Assembly: GCF_001905885.1 (NCBI RefSeq)
Contig: NZ_LIYH01000002.1
Span: 1,231,591-1,295,590, forward strand
Origin: Streptomyces sp. CB03234
GTDB taxonomy: Bacteria > Actinomycetota > Actinomycetes > Streptomycetales > Streptomycetaceae
Reading direction: 5' to 3'
DNA: 64,000 nucleotides
Shown: positions 9,776 to 19,351 of the stretch, piece after piece
Position numbering within the stretch: position 1 is the stretch's first letter
How the letters are laid out: each line of letters opens with the position of its first letter
Notes under the pieces: generated by a model
What the model was told of the DNA's origin: nothing
The model's database searches: none
Seen by the model: only the letters and a program-made list of their open reading frames with translations
Position numbers and translations under genes: made by a program

Positions 9776-9809
9776 CCGTCACAGGAGGGCCGGATACCAT
9801 CTGGCTCCG

Positions 9810-10571
9810 ATGGACACCGAAGCACAGCACACAGAGCGCGGCCGTTCCTCCGAGAAGGAGGAGCGGTCGCGCTCCGTGCGTTTCCGGCCCTCGCGGCTCT
9901 CCTGGCGGCGTGCCGGGCTGATCGGGCTCGCCTGTGCGGTCTTCCTGCTGCTGTTCAGCCACTTCGTGGTGCAGCCCTTCCAGATCCCGAGCGGCTCCAT
10001 GGAACCCACCCTCCGGATCGGGGACCGGGTGCTGGTGAACAAGGTGGCGTACCGTTTCGGTTCCGAGCCCGCGCGCGGGGACGTGGTCGTCTTCGACGGC
10101 ACCGGGTCCTTCGTCCAGGAGGCACCGGAGCAGAACCCGGTCGCCGGGCTGCTGCACGGCGCGGCCGCCGCACTCGGCCTCGCCGAGCCGGCCGACACCG
10201 ACTTCGTCAAGCGCGTCGTGGGGGTGGGAGGCGACCGCGTGAAGTGCTGCGACGAGGGGGGAAGGGTCGAGGTGAACGGCGTACCCGTGGACGAGGACTA
10301 CCTGTACCCCGGTGACGCGCCCTCGCGGGTGCCCTTCGACATCGTCGTACCCCCGGGCACGCTGTGGGTCATGGGGGACCACCGCAGCCACTCGCGCGAC
10401 TCCCGCGACCACCTCGGCTCCCCGGGCGGCGGCATGGTCCCCGTGGACCGGGTGATCGGACGGGCGGACTGGATCGGCTGGCCGTTCGGGCGCTGGTCGG
10501 AGGTGGAGCCCACGGGCGCCTTCCGCGACGTACCGGAGGCGGCGGGAGCGGCGGGCGGGGGCCATGGGTAA
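9810..10571 (+). CDS. sipW: Type I signal peptidase (SipW-like)
   Basis: This serine-lysine protease removes signal peptides from Sec- and Tat-exported proteins at the outer face of the membrane. The 253-residue product has one N-terminal membrane segment (about 36-53). The catalytic Ser is in IPSGSMEPT (Ser63) and the general base Lys in DFVKRVVGVGGD. The box E segment GDHRSHSRDSR follows. It lacks a C-terminal membrane segment, unlike the next three paralogues, which matches S. lividans SipW. It is the first of four consecutive paralogues and starts 34 bp after rplS. Its 3' end overlaps the next gene by 8 bp. Confidence 0.88.
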   Translation: MDTEAQHTERGRSSEKEERSRSVRFRPSRLSWRRAGLIGLACAVFLLLFSHFVVQPFQIPSGSMEPTLRIGDRVLVNKVAYRFGSEPARGDVVVFDGTGSFVQEAPEQNPVAGLLHGAAAALGLAEPADTDFVKRVVGVGGDRVKCCDEGGRVEVNGVPVDEDYLYPGDAPSRVPFDIVVPPGTLWVMGDHRSHSRDSRDHLGSPGGGMVPVDRVIGRADWIGWPFGRWSEVEPTGAFRDVPEAAGAAGGGHG

Positions 10572-11655
10572 CCGCGGCAAGCAGGGCAGCCACCGGGCCG
10601 ACACCCGGCTGCCCACCGGCTCACGTCCCACGGACGGCGCCCGGCCGCTGCCCGGGCGCGCGGAGCGGCGCAAACTGGCCCGCAAGGTCAAGCGGCGCCG
10701 GCGCCGGTCGGCCGTCAAGGAGATACCCCTCCTCATCACCGTGGCGCTGCTCATCGCGCTCGTTCTGAAGACCTTTCTGGTGCAGGCCTTCGTCATCCCG
10801 TCCGGCTCCATGGAGCAGACGATCCAGATCGACGACCGGGTCCTGGTGGACAAGCTCACCCCGTGGTTCGGCTCCAAGCCGCAGCGCGGGGACGTCGTCG
10901 TCTTCAAGGACCCGGGCGGCTGGCTCCAGCAGGAGCAGACGCCCAAGAAGGACGACCCGGTCGTCGTCAAGCAGGTCAAACAGGCCCTGACCTTCATCGG
11001 CCTGCTGCCGTCCGAGGACGAACAGGACCTGATCAAACGGGTCGTCGCGGTCGGCGGGGACACCGTCAAGTGCTGCGACCAGGACCGCAGGGTCACCGTC
11101 AACGGCGTACCGCTCACCGAACCGTATCTGCACCCGGGAGACGTCCCCTCGACCATCCCGTTCGAGGTGAAGGTGCCGGCCGGGAGGATCTTCGTGATGG
11201 GGGACCACCGGTCGAACTCGGCGGACTCGCGGTTTCACCTGAACGAGGCGTTTCAGGGAACGGTCTCGCAAGAGGAGGTCGTCGGGCGGGCGGTCGTCAT
11301 CGCCTGGCCCTTCGACCACTGGCGCAGCCTTGAGGAACCGGACACTTTCGCGTCCGTTCCGGACTCGCGGACCGGGACTGCGACGGCGCTCGGCGCGTCG
11401 CATAGTGTGTCCTCTCGGAATGTGAACGGATTGACCGGGCTCCCGACCCCTGCGGAACTCCCGCTCGTTATGGGAGTGGTGGGCCTGCCCCTGCTGTGGG
11501 GCCGGCGGTTGCACGGAGTGAGGAGTGGATGTGGGGGATTTGGCGGTCGGCGCACGATCCGGACACGACGAGCCCGAGGAGAGGCCCGAGAAGTTCGGCG
11601 AGGCTTCGTCGTCCGGTTCCGCCGGGGAGCCCCCATCCGAGACGGGTCCGACTGA
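10564..11655 (+). CDS. sipX: Type I signal peptidase (SipX-like), with extended C-terminus
   Basis: This is the second signal peptidase paralogue. It has an N-terminal membrane segment (about 57-77), nucleophile Ser in IPSGSMEQT, Lys in DLIKRVVAVGGD, and the GDHRSNSADSR box. A hydrophobic stretch near residue 305 (LPLVMGVVGLPLLWG) looks like the C-terminal anchor. After this the reading frame runs on for about 45 basic residues (many Arg and Gly) that overlap the next gene by 131 nt. The tail is probably a lost-stop extension rather than a conserved domain; a frameshift in this stretch is the alternative. Confidence 0.85.
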   Translation: MGNRGKQGSHRADTRLPTGSRPTDGARPLPGRAERRKLARKVKRRRRRSAVKEIPLLITVALLIALVLKTFLVQAFVIPSGSMEQTIQIDDRVLVDKLTPWFGSKPQRGDVVVFKDPGGWLQQEQTPKKDDPVVVKQVKQALTFIGLLPSEDEQDLIKRVVAVGGDTVKCCDQDRRVTVNGVPLTEPYLHPGDVPSTIPFEVKVPAGRIFVMGDHRSNSADSRFHLNEAFQGTVSQEEVVGRAVVIAWPFDHWRSLEEPDTFASVPDSRTGTATALGASHSVSSRNVNGLTGLPTPAELPLVMGVVGLPLLWGRRLHGVRSGCGGFGGRRTIRTRRARGEAREVRRGFVVRFRRGAPIRDGSD

Positions 11656-12463
11656 CGGCGACACCGCCGAGGACGGCGGCCTCGAGGAGCCGAGGAAGCC
11701 CCGTTCCTTCTGGAAGGAACTGCCGCTGCTGATCGGTATCGCGCTGCTCCTGGCGCTGCTGATCAAGACGTTCCTGGTGCAGGCGTTCTCGATTCCCTCG
11801 GAGTCGATGATGAACACGCTCCAGCGCGGCGACCGGGTGCTGGTCGACAAGCTGACCCCGTGGTTCGGCTCCGAGCCGGAGCGCGGCGAGGTCGTCGTCT
11901 TCCACGACCCGGGCGGCTGGCTGGAGGGCGAGCCCACCCCCGAGCCCAACGTGGTGCAGAAGTTCCTGAGCTTCATCGGACTGATGCCGTCCGCCGAGGA
12001 GAAGGACCTGATCAAGCGGGTCATCGCGGTCGGCGGCGACACCGTGAGCTGCAAGAAGGGCGGCAAGGTCGTCGTCAACGGCAAGCCGCTGGACGAGACC
12101 ACGTACATCCACCCCGGCTCCACGCCGTGCGACGACGAGCCGTTCGGGCCGATCAAGGTGCCCGAGGGCCGTATCTGGGTGATGGGCGACAACCGTCAGA
12201 ACTCGCTGGACTCCCGCTACCACCAGGAACTGCCCGGCAGCGGCACGATCGCCGACGACCAGGTCGTCGGGCGGGCGGTCGTGGTGGCCTGGCCGGTCAC
12301 CCGCTGGTCCACCCTTCCGGTCCCGGACACGTTCGACCAGCCGGGGCTCAGCACCGCGGCGGCCGCGACCGCCGCCGCGGAGATGGCCGGGCCGGGCGCG
12401 CTGGGGCTCGCCGGGGCACTGCCGGTGATCCTGTGGCGGCGGAAGCGGCGTACGGCGGCGTAA
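11525..12463 (+). CDS. sipY: Type I signal peptidase (SipY-like)
   Basis: This is the third paralogue, 312 residues if translation begins at the GTG at 11525 (a second GTG at 11531 is equally placed). A hydrophilic acidic N-terminus of about 65 residues precedes the first membrane segment (LPLLIGIALLLALLIKTF). The catalytic Ser lies in IPSESMMNT and the Lys in DLIKRVIAVGGD; box E is GDNRQNSLDSR. A second hydrophobic segment near the C-terminus (LGLAGALPVILW) precedes a basic tail. In S. lividans, SipY is the main signal peptidase of this cluster; that ranking is inferred here from position. Confidence 0.88.
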   Translation: MDVGDLAVGARSGHDEPEERPEKFGEASSSGSAGEPPSETGPTDGDTAEDGGLEEPRKPRSFWKELPLLIGIALLLALLIKTFLVQAFSIPSESMMNTLQRGDRVLVDKLTPWFGSEPERGEVVVFHDPGGWLEGEPTPEPNVVQKFLSFIGLMPSAEEKDLIKRVIAVGGDTVSCKKGGKVVVNGKPLDETTYIHPGSTPCDDEPFGPIKVPEGRIWVMGDNRQNSLDSRYHQELPGSGTIADDQVVGRAVVVAWPVTRWSTLPVPDTFDQPGLSTAAAATAAAEMAGPGALGLAGALPVILWRRKRRTAA

Positions 12464-12565
12464 CGGCCGACCGACGGTCGGCTTGTGGTCGGCGTACCGC
12501 CGGGTAGGGCACCGCGGGTAGGGTGCCGTCCCAGATCGTGGATCTGGCGAAGGCGGGAGCGCGCG

Positions 12566-13306
12566 ATGAGCAGGAACGTCACGACGGGCGACGGCCACGG
12601 CCGTCTCGGCAGCGTGCTGTCGGGGCTGGCCGTGGCCGTCGGCTGTGTGCTCTTCCTCGGTGGGTTCGCCTGGGGAGCGGTCCAGTACCAGCCGTACACC
12701 GTGCCGACCGACTCGATGGCCCCGACCGTCGTCGCGGGGGACCGCGTGCTGGCGCAGCGGATAGACGGCTCCGAGGTGCGGCGCGGTGATGTGGTGGTGT
12801 TCAGGGACTCGTCCTGGGGCGATCTGCCGATGGTGAAGCGGGTCGTGGGCGTGGGCGGTGACACGGTGGCCTGCTGCGGCAGCGGGGGCCGGCTCACGAT
12901 CAACGGCAAGGCGGTTGAAGAACCGTATCTTCGCTCGGAGGGGCCCGCCTCCACGACGACGTTCTCGGCCTCGGTGCCCGAGGGGCAGCTCTTCCTGCTC
13001 GGTGACGAGCGAGGCAGCTCCCAGGACTCCCGCGTCCACCTCCAGGACCCCGGGCAGGGCTCGGTGCCGCGCAGTGCGGTGAACGCGCGGGTGGACGCCG
13101 TGGCGTGGCCGCTGGGCGCGATGGTGGAGCGGCCGCGGAGCTTCGCGGCGCTGCCGGGCGGTGTGTCGCGGCCCGGTCCGGTGAAGCTGGTGGCCGGGTC
13201 GGTGGTGGCCGGGGCGGTGCTGGTCCTCGGCGGTGCGGCGTACGGGCCGGTCGCCAGGGTCCTGTCGCGGTCTCGGCCGCGTACCGGGGCGGGCGCGCAT
13301 GGCTGA
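12566..13306 (+). CDS. sipZ: Type I signal peptidase (SipZ-like)
   Basis: This is the fourth and most divergent paralogue, 246 residues. It has an N-terminal membrane segment (about 16-36), nucleophile Ser in VPTDSMAPT, Lys in PMVKRVVGVGGD, and the box GDERGSSQDSR. A C-terminal membrane segment (LVAGSVVAGAVLVLGGAAYG) follows. I chose the ATG at 12566. The 102-bp gap upstream suggests it may have its own promoter, as reported for sipZ in S. lividans. Its stop overlaps the start of the Nudix gene by 8 bp. Confidence 0.87.
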   Translation: MSRNVTTGDGHGRLGSVLSGLAVAVGCVLFLGGFAWGAVQYQPYTVPTDSMAPTVVAGDRVLAQRIDGSEVRRGDVVVFRDSSWGDLPMVKRVVGVGGDTVACCGSGGRLTINGKAVEEPYLRSEGPASTTTFSASVPEGQLFLLGDERGSSQDSRVHLQDPGQGSVPRSAVNARVDAVAWPLGAMVERPRSFAALPGGVSRPGPVKLVAGSVVAGAVLVLGGAAYGPVARVLSRSRPRTGAGAHG

Positions 13307-13793
13307 GGAGCCGCGGAAGGTCGCGCGGGTCCTGCTGCTCGACCCCGACGACCGGATCCTGCTGCTGCACGGGTACGAGCCGGACGACCCGGCCGAGACC
13401 TGGTGGTTCACCCCGGGCGGCGGGGTGGAGGGCGACGAGACGCGCGAAGAGGCCGCGGTACGCGAGCTGGCCGAGGAGACCGGGCTCACGGATGTGGAGC
13501 TGGGCCCGGTGGTGTGGCAGCGGTTCTGCTCGTTCCCGTTCGCCGGGCGGCGCTGGAACCAGGACGAGTGGTACTACCTGGCGCGTACGCGGCAGCCCGC
13601 GGCGGCGGTGGCCCTGGCCGACCCCACGGAGCTGGAGGCGCGCAGTGTCACAGGGCTGAGGTGGTGGACCTCCGCCGAACTGTCGGCGGCCCGTGAGACG
13701 GTGTACCCGACACGACTCGCCGAGCTGCTCCGCACGCTGCTCGACGAGGGACCCCCTGCTACGCCAGTGGTGCTGGCCCCGGAAATCGTCTAG
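13299..13793 (+). CDS. Nudix hydrolase
   Basis: The 164-residue protein is a single Nudix domain with a complete Nudix box at about residues 40-62 (GGGVEGDETREEAAVRELAEE), consistent with Mg2+-dependent hydrolysis of a nucleoside diphosphate derivative. The substrate is not predictable. The ATG at 13299 overlaps the sipZ stop, so it is probably co-transcribed with the signal peptidase genes. The same neighbour pair is common in streptomycetes. Confidence 0.88.
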   Translation: MAEEPRKVARVLLLDPDDRILLLHGYEPDDPAETWWFTPGGGVEGDETREEAAVRELAEETGLTDVELGPVVWQRFCSFPFAGRRWNQDEWYYLARTRQPAAAVALADPTELEARSVTGLRWWTSAELSAARETVYPTRLAELLRTLLDEGPPATPVVLAPEIV

Positions 13794-13848
13794 GGGCGCA
13801 GGAGACTGGAGCACAATAGGGGGACGCACGGCTGAAGGGGAACATGCC

Positions 13849-14157
13849 ATGAGCGCCGAGGACCTCGAGAAGTACGAGACCGAGATGGAGCTGAAGCTCT
13901 ACCGGGAGTACCGCGATGTCGTCGGTCTGTTCAAATATGTGATCGAGACCGAGCGTCGCTTCTACCTCACCAATGATTACGAGATGCAGGTGCACTCGGT
14001 CCAGGGCGAGGTGTTCTTCGAAGTGTCCATGGCGGACGCGTGGGTCTGGGACATGTATCGGCCGGCGCGGTTCGTCAAGCAGGTACGCGTTCTCACATTC
14101 AAGGACGTGAACATCGAGGAGCTCAACAAGAGCGACCTGGAGCTGCCCGGCAGCTAG
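13849..14157 (+). CDS. DUF2469 conserved actinobacterial protein
   Basis: This 102-residue acidic protein begins [20 protein letters not shown] and is typical of the DUF2469 family found in nearly all actinobacteria beside lepB/rnhB and yraN. No catalytic motif is visible and its role is unknown. The start ATG at 13849 has a purine-rich AAGGGGAAC upstream. Conservation of position next to YraN and signal peptidase suggests a housekeeping function. In many relatives rnhB lies just upstream; it is not present here. Confidence 0.88.
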   Translation: MSAEDLEKYETEMELKLYREYRDVVGLFKYVIETERRFYLTNDYEMQVHSVQGEVFFEVSMADAWVWDMYRPARFVKQVRVLTFKDVNIEELNKSDLELPGS

Positions 14158-14275
14158 CTCTTGGTTGGCGTTCACCGGTGTGGGTGACGAGGTTTTCCAC
14201 AACCGGTCGGTTATCCACCAAGATCCACAAGTCCGGCGCCGACGCGTCACAGTCGGTGCCGGAGGTGGTGCCGAA

Positions 14276-14638
14276 ATGAACGCGACGGGGGCACTGGGGC
14301 GGTACGGCGAGGAGCTGGCCGTCCGCCGGCTGGGCGAGGCCGGGATGGCCACGCTCGCCCGGAACTGGCGGTGCGGGCGGGCCGGGGAGATCGACATCGT
14401 CGCCCGCGACGGCGACACGGTGGTCATCTGCGAGGTCAAGACCCGCAGAGGGGGCGGCTTCGAGCACCCCATGGCCGGAGTGACGCCCGCCAAGGCGGAG
14501 CGGCTGCGGCGGCTGGCGCAGTGCTGGCTGGAGCGGCACGGCGGGCCACCGCCCGGCGGGGTGCGCATCGATCTGGTGGGGGTACTGCTGCCCCGGCGCG
14601 GCGCGCCCGTCGTCGAGCACGTGCGGGGGGTGGCCTGA
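14276..14638 (+). CDS. YraN family (UPF0102) nuclease-fold protein
   Basis: The 120-residue product has the restriction-endonuclease-like core of UPF0102: [12 protein letters not shown], then [28 protein letters not shown], containing the GEID and EVK metal-site pattern. It is probably a DNA-processing protein acting with the downstream YifB and DprA, as the three genes are conserved neighbours. The biochemical role is unproven. The start ATG at 14276 follows GGAGG, and the stop overlaps the yifB start by one base. Confidence 0.88.
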   Translation: MNATGALGRYGEELAVRRLGEAGMATLARNWRCGRAGEIDIVARDGDTVVICEVKTRRGGGFEHPMAGVTPAKAERLRRLAQCWLERHGGPPPGGVRIDLVGVLLPRRGAPVVEHVRGVA

Positions 14639-16251
14639 TGGGGTTCGCCCGGACATGCTCGGTTGCCCTGGTCGGCGTCGAAGGCGTGGTCGTCGAGGTC
14701 CAGGCGGACCTGGAGCCGGGCGTCGCGGCGTTCACGCTGGTCGGGCTGCCGGACAAGAGCCTGACCGAGAGCCGCGACCGGGTGCGGGCGGCGGTCGTCA
14801 ACTCGGGCGCGGAATGGCCGCAGAAGAAACTGACGGTCGGGCTCAGCCCGGCCTCCGTACCCAAGGGCGGCTCGGGCTTCGATCTGGCGGTCGCCTGCGC
14901 GGTACTGGGCGCGGCCGAGCGCATCGATCCCCGGACCATCGCCGACCTGGTGCTCATCGGGGAGCTCGGCCTCGACGGCCGGGTCAGACCCGTCCGGGGC
15001 GTGCTGCCGGCGGTGCTCGCCGCCGCCGAGGCCGGCTACCAGCAGGTGGTCGTCCCGGAGCGGACGGCGGGAGAGGCCGCGCTGGTGCCGGGCGTCTCGG
15101 TCCTCGGCGTCCGTACGCTACGGCAGCTGATCGCCGTGCTCGCCGACGAGCCGGTGCCGGACGAGGAGCCCGCCGAGGCGGGGCGGCCCGACGCCATACT
15201 GGCCGGGCTGCTGGTCCCCGGCGCCGGCGTGGGCACCGGACTGAGCCCAGACCCCGCCGACGGGCCCGACCTCGCCGACGTCGCGGGGCAACGGGCGGCG
15301 CGCGTCGCCCTGGAGGTGGCGGCGGCCGGCGGCCATCACCTGCTGCTGTCCGGCCCGCCGGGCGCGGGCAAGACCATGCTGGCCGAGCGGCTGCCGAGCG
15401 TCCTGCCGCCGCTGACCCGCCAGGAGGCCCTGGAGGTCACCGCGGTCCACTCGGTGGCGGGCCTCCTGCCGCCGGGCGAGCCGCTCGTGCACCGGCCGCC
15501 GTACTGCGCGCCGCACCACTCCGCCACCATGCAGTCCCTGGTCGGTGGCGGCAACGGCCTGCCGAGACCGGGCGCCGTCTCCCTCGCTCATCGAGGGGTG
15601 CTCTTCCTCGACGAGGCGCCCGAGTTCTCCGGCAAGGCGCTGGACGCGCTGCGGCAGCCCCTGGAGTCCGGCCATGTGGTGGTGGCGCGCAGCGCGGGCG
15701 TGGTGCGGCTGCCGGCGCGGTTCCTGATGGTGCTGGCAGCCAACCCGTGCCCGTGCGGGCGGCACACCCTGCACGGGGCGGGCTGCGAATGCCCCGCGTC
15801 GGTGATCCGCCGCTACCAGGCCCGGCTGTCCGGACCGCTGCTGGACCGGGTCGACCTGCGCGTCGAGGTGGAAGCGGTCAGCCGCTCGGACCTGCTGGGC
15901 CAGGGCGGGCGCGGCGAGTCCACCGACGCCGTCGCCGCGCGGGTGCGGGACGCCCGGGCGCGCGCCGCCGCCCGCCTGGACGGCACGCCGTGGAACGTCA
16001 ACTGCGAGGTGCCCGGACACGAACTGCGCACCCGCTGGCAGGTCGCCCCCGGCGCCCTCGCCGCCGCCGAGCGGGACATCGAACGGGGCCTGCTCACCGC
16101 GCGCGGCCTGGACCGGGTCCTCCGCGTCGCCTGGACGATCGCCGACCTCGCCGGCCGCGACCGCCCCGGCCCCGCCGACGTCCACCTGGCGCTGGAGCTC
16201 CGCACCGGCATCGCCCGGGGTGTGCCCATGGCGGTCGGGGACGCACCGTGA
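14638..16251 (+). CDS. YifB family Mg-chelatase-like AAA+ ATPase
   Basis: The 537-residue protein has an N-terminal Lon-protease-like domain (with VGLPDKSLTESRDRVRAAV, typical of the ComM/YifB family), a central Mg-chelatase AAA+ domain with Walker A GPPGAGKTMLAERLPS and Walker B GVLFLDEAPEF, and a C-terminal helical domain. A cysteine cluster (NPCPCGRHTLHGAGCECP) is normal for the family. ComM, the studied relative, is a branch-migration helicase in natural transformation; the role in Streptomyces is unknown. It starts on the yraN stop and is followed by dprA. Confidence 0.92.
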   Translation: MGFARTCSVALVGVEGVVVEVQADLEPGVAAFTLVGLPDKSLTESRDRVRAAVVNSGAEWPQKKLTVGLSPASVPKGGSGFDLAVACAVLGAAERIDPRTIADLVLIGELGLDGRVRPVRGVLPAVLAAAEAGYQQVVVPERTAGEAALVPGVSVLGVRTLRQLIAVLADEPVPDEEPAEAGRPDAILAGLLVPGAGVGTGLSPDPADGPDLADVAGQRAARVALEVAAAGGHHLLLSGPPGAGKTMLAERLPSVLPPLTRQEALEVTAVHSVAGLLPPGEPLVHRPPYCAPHHSATMQSLVGGGNGLPRPGAVSLAHRGVLFLDEAPEFSGKALDALRQPLESGHVVVARSAGVVRLPARFLMVLAANPCPCGRHTLHGAGCECPASVIRRYQARLSGPLLDRVDLRVEVEAVSRSDLLGQGGRGESTDAVAARVRDARARAAARLDGTPWNVNCEVPGHELRTRWQVAPGALAAAERDIERGLLTARGLDRVLRVAWTIADLAGRDRPGPADVHLALELRTGIARGVPMAVGDAP

Positions 16252-16366
16252 CCGGGAGCGGGGAGGTGGTGCGGGGTGGCGCCTGCCCCGGGCGGGGGCG
16301 GCGGAACCGGATCGGGGAGGGCGGCTGCCCAACGGGGGTGCGAACGGCTTGCGATGGGGGAGAGGC

Positions 16367-17536
16367 ATGGCTGAGAAGGTGACGGAGGAAGAGCGGTGGG
16401 CGCGGGCGGCGTTGACGCGGGTCATCGAACCGGGTGATGAGCACGGCGGGCGCTGGCTGCGGCAGCTGGGGGCCGTGGAGTTGTTGCGGCGGCTGACGTC
16501 GGTGCCGTACGACGACAGCGCGCTCACCGGCGCGAGCGAACAGCGGATCCAGGGCCTCCGGACGCGGGCCGCGCGGGCCGAGCCGGACCGGGACCTGGCG
16601 GCGGTGGACGCGTGCGGCGGGCGGTTCGTCGTGCCGGGCGACCCCGAGTGGCCCAGCCAGCTCGACGACCTCGGGGACGGCCGGCCCGTCGGCCTCTGGG
16701 TGCGCGGCCGGCCCGACCTCCGCCGCTGGGCGCTGCGCTCCGTCGCCGTCGTCGGGGCGCGAGCCTGCACACCGTACGGGGCGCACATGGCGGCGACCCT
16801 CGCCTCGGGCCTCTCCGAGCGCGGCTGGGTCGTCGTCTCCGGCGCGGCGTTCGGCGTCGACGGCGCCGCCCACCGGGGTGCGCTGGCCGCCGGCGGGGCG
16901 ACCGTCGCCGTGCTGGCCTGCGGGGTCGACGTGGCCTATCCGCGCGGCCACGCCAAGCTGATCGGGCGTATCGCGGAACAGGGCCTGGTGATCGGCGAGT
17001 TGCCGCCCGGCGCCCATCCGACCCCCGGCCGGTTCATCCTCCGCAACCGCGTGATCGCCGCGCTCACCCGAGGGACCGTCGTCGTCGAGGCCGAGTACCG
17101 CAGTGGCTCCCTGGTGACCGCCCGCGCCGCGCAGCAGCTCGGCCGGTTCACCATGGGCGTCCCAGGCCCGGCCACCAGCGGCCTCTCCGCGGGCGTGCAC
17201 GAGCTGCTGCGCGGCGGGGCCGAGCTGGTCACGGACGCCGCGGAAGTCGCGGAGCTGGTCGGGGAGATCGGCGACCTGGCCCCGCCCCGGCGCGGGCCCG
17301 TCCTGCCCAGGGACCTCCTCGACCCGGTCAGCGCACGCGTGCTCGAAGCCCTGCCCGCACGAGGGAGGACCGCCACCGGGAACGACATCGCGCGTGACGC
17401 CGGCACCAGCGTTGACGCGACGCTCGCCAGGCTGTACGAACTCCACTCCCTCGGTTTCGTCGAACGCCATGGCGACGGATGGCAGTTGACGGCCGCGGCG
17501 GTACGTCGCCCGAACGCCCGGCGAGGCGGTGCTTGA
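16367..17536 (+). CDS. dprA: DNA-processing protein DprA
   Basis: DprA binds single-stranded DNA and loads RecA. The 389-residue product has the Rossmann-like DprA fold with [32 protein letters not shown] and [12 protein letters not shown], plus a C-terminal winged-helix-like domain ([13 protein letters not shown]...). I chose the ATG at 16367 (after GGGGGAGAGGC). It lies 115 bp after yifB. Streptomyces is not classically naturally transformable, so a role in recombination or repair is the usual inference. Confidence 0.92.
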   Translation: MAEKVTEEERWARAALTRVIEPGDEHGGRWLRQLGAVELLRRLTSVPYDDSALTGASEQRIQGLRTRAARAEPDRDLAAVDACGGRFVVPGDPEWPSQLDDLGDGRPVGLWVRGRPDLRRWALRSVAVVGARACTPYGAHMAATLASGLSERGWVVVSGAAFGVDGAAHRGALAAGGATVAVLACGVDVAYPRGHAKLIGRIAEQGLVIGELPPGAHPTPGRFILRNRVIAALTRGTVVVEAEYRSGSLVTARAAQQLGRFTMGVPGPATSGLSAGVHELLRGGAELVTDAAEVAELVGEIGDLAPPRRGPVLPRDLLDPVSARVLEALPARGRTATGNDIARDAGTSVDATLARLYELHSLGFVERHGDGWQLTAAAVRRPNARRGGA

Positions 17537-17801
17537 CCCGCAGCATTCGGGTGAAAAGGTGATGCGGATGACCCTCGTAGCTCTCTCGGCGACACCCGAG
17601 GGGCCGACGCGCGCGCAGTCGGCCCCGTGGGCCCCATTCGAAGATGCGGCCGACGGCACGCCCTCGCGGAGTCACGATCGAGGGGCCTTCGCTCACTGCG
17701 ACTCCTCAGTCACGCTACGCTCACCAGAATTACCCCCTCCGCATTCCCCCCTCATTCCCCCGTCCCCACTCACACCTCAGCAGAACGGCTCAAGGCGACG
17801 C

Positions 17802-18638
17802 ATGCCCCAGCACACCTCCGGGTCCGACCGCGCAGCGGTGCCCCCCGCTGCCCGGGGCACCGTGCGCCCGCCCGCACCCTCGTCGCTCGACGAGCTGTGG
17901 CGGTCGTACAAGGACACGGGCGACGAGCGGCTGCGGGAACAGCTGATCCTGCACTACTCGCCGCTGGTGAAGTACGTCGCGGGCCGGGTGAGCGTCGGTC
18001 TGCCGTCCAACGTGGAGCAGGCGGACTTCGTGTCGTCCGGGGTCTTCGGACTCATCGACGCGATCGAGAAGTTCGACATCGGGCGGTCGATCAAGTTCGA
18101 GACGTACGCCATCACCCGGATCCGTGGCGCGATGATCGACGAACTGCGGGCGCTGGACTGGATCCCGCGCTCGGTGCGGCAGAAGGCGAGGGCCGTGGAG
18201 CGCGCGTACGCCACCTTGGAGGCCCAGCTGCGGCGCACCCCCTCCGAGAGCGAGGTCGCCTCGGAGATGGGCATCGCCCTGGAGGAACTGCACGCGGTTT
18301 TCAGCCAGTTGTCCCTGGCGAACGTCGTCGCCCTGGAGGAGCTGCTGCACGTCGGCGGCGAGGGCGGCGACCGGCTCAGTCTCATGGACACGCTGGAGGA
18401 CACCGCCGCCGACGACCCCGTCGAGGTCGCCGAGGACCGCGAGCTGCGGCGGCTGCTCGCCCGCGCCATCAACACCCTGCCCGAGCGCGAGAAGACGGTC
18501 GTCACGCTGTACTACTACGAGGGTCTGACCCTGGCCGAAATCGGCAACGTGCTGGGGGTCACCGAGAGCCGCGTCAGCCAGATCCACACCAAGTCGGTCC
18601 TCCAGCTGCGGGCAAAGCTGGCCGATGTAGGACGGTGA
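17802..18638 (+). CDS. whiG: RNA polymerase sigma factor WhiG
   Basis: WhiG is the FliA-family (group 3) sigma factor that commits aerial hyphae to sporulation. The 278-residue product shows sigma region 2 ([17 protein letters not shown], then [21 protein letters not shown] and [19 protein letters not shown]), region 3, and region 4 ([23 protein letters not shown] with [12 protein letters not shown]). The [15 protein letters not shown] form and the short N-terminal tail are characteristic of WhiG. The ATG at 17802 gives the expected length; longer in-frame versions have low-quality N-termini. The 265-bp spacer after dprA should contain its promoter. Confidence 0.95.
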   Translation: MPQHTSGSDRAAVPPAARGTVRPPAPSSLDELWRSYKDTGDERLREQLILHYSPLVKYVAGRVSVGLPSNVEQADFVSSGVFGLIDAIEKFDIGRSIKFETYAITRIRGAMIDELRALDWIPRSVRQKARAVERAYATLEAQLRRTPSESEVASEMGIALEELHAVFSQLSLANVVALEELLHVGGEGGDRLSLMDTLEDTAADDPVEVAEDRELRRLLARAINTLPEREKTVVTLYYYEGLTLAEIGNVLGVTESRVSQIHTKSVLQLRAKLADVGR

Positions 18639-18667
18639 CGTCGAACGGGCGGCCGTAAAGTGGAGCC

Positions 18668-19252
18668 GTGCCCAGGATTCGAGCGGCCTCCGTGGCCGAG
18701 CACCGGACCATGCAGCGCGGCGCCCTGCTGGACGCCGCGCGTTCCCTGCTGTCCGAAGGCGGGACGGAAGCGCTGACCTTCCCCGCCCTCGCCGAGCGAA
18801 CCGGCCTGGCCCGGTCGTCCGTGTACGAGTACTTCCGCTCCCGCGCCGCCGTCGTCGAAGAGCTGTGCGCCGTCGACTTCCCCGTGTGGGCGGCGGAGGT
18901 CGAGTCGGCGATGGAGCGGGCGGACACGCCCGAGGGCAAGGTCGAGGCGTACGTCCGCACCCAGCTGGACCTCGTGGGCGACCGGCGCCACCGGGCGGTC
19001 GTCGCGATCTCCGCGAGCGAACTGGACGACGGCGCGCGGGAGAAGATCCGCGCGGCGCACGGTGGCCTGGTCGCCATGATCGTGGAGGCGCTGGCGGAGC
19101 TGGGGCAGGAGCAGCCGCGGCTGGCCGCGATGCTGCTGCAGGGCGTGGTGGACGCCGCGGTGCGCCGCATCGAGCTCGGCGCGGCGGAGGACCCGGGCTC
19201 CATCGCCGACACGGCCGTCGCGATGGCGCTCCGGGGCGTGCGGGGCGCGTAG
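18668..19252 (+). CDS. TetR family transcriptional regulator
   Basis: The 194-residue protein has an N-terminal TetR helix-turn-helix (about residues 13-60: RGALLDAARSLLSEGGTEA, then LAERTGLARSSVYEYFRSR) followed by an all-helical ligand or dimerisation domain. No obvious target gene is adjacent: whiG is 29 bp upstream in the same direction and a repeat-rich spacer follows. It may be co-transcribed with whiG. The ligand is unknown. Confidence 0.88.
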   Translation: MPRIRAASVAEHRTMQRGALLDAARSLLSEGGTEALTFPALAERTGLARSSVYEYFRSRAAVVEELCAVDFPVWAAEVESAMERADTPEGKVEAYVRTQLDLVGDRRHRAVVAISASELDDGAREKIRAAHGGLVAMIVEALAELGQEQPRLAAMLLQGVVDAAVRRIELGAAEDPGSIADTAVAMALRGVRGA

Positions 19253-19351
19253 CGCTTGCCGTCCGTGCTTGGCGGGCGGGCCTGCGACGCGGGCTGCGGC
19301 GCGGGCTCCGGCCCGGTGCTCGGGGCGGCGCCTGCCGGTGGGTGGGGGTGT

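Noticed and set aside
13794-13848. rnhB expected beside the signal peptidase and DUF2469 genes
   Set aside because: The 55-bp gap cannot hold it; the gene is simply absent from this position, as in some relatives.
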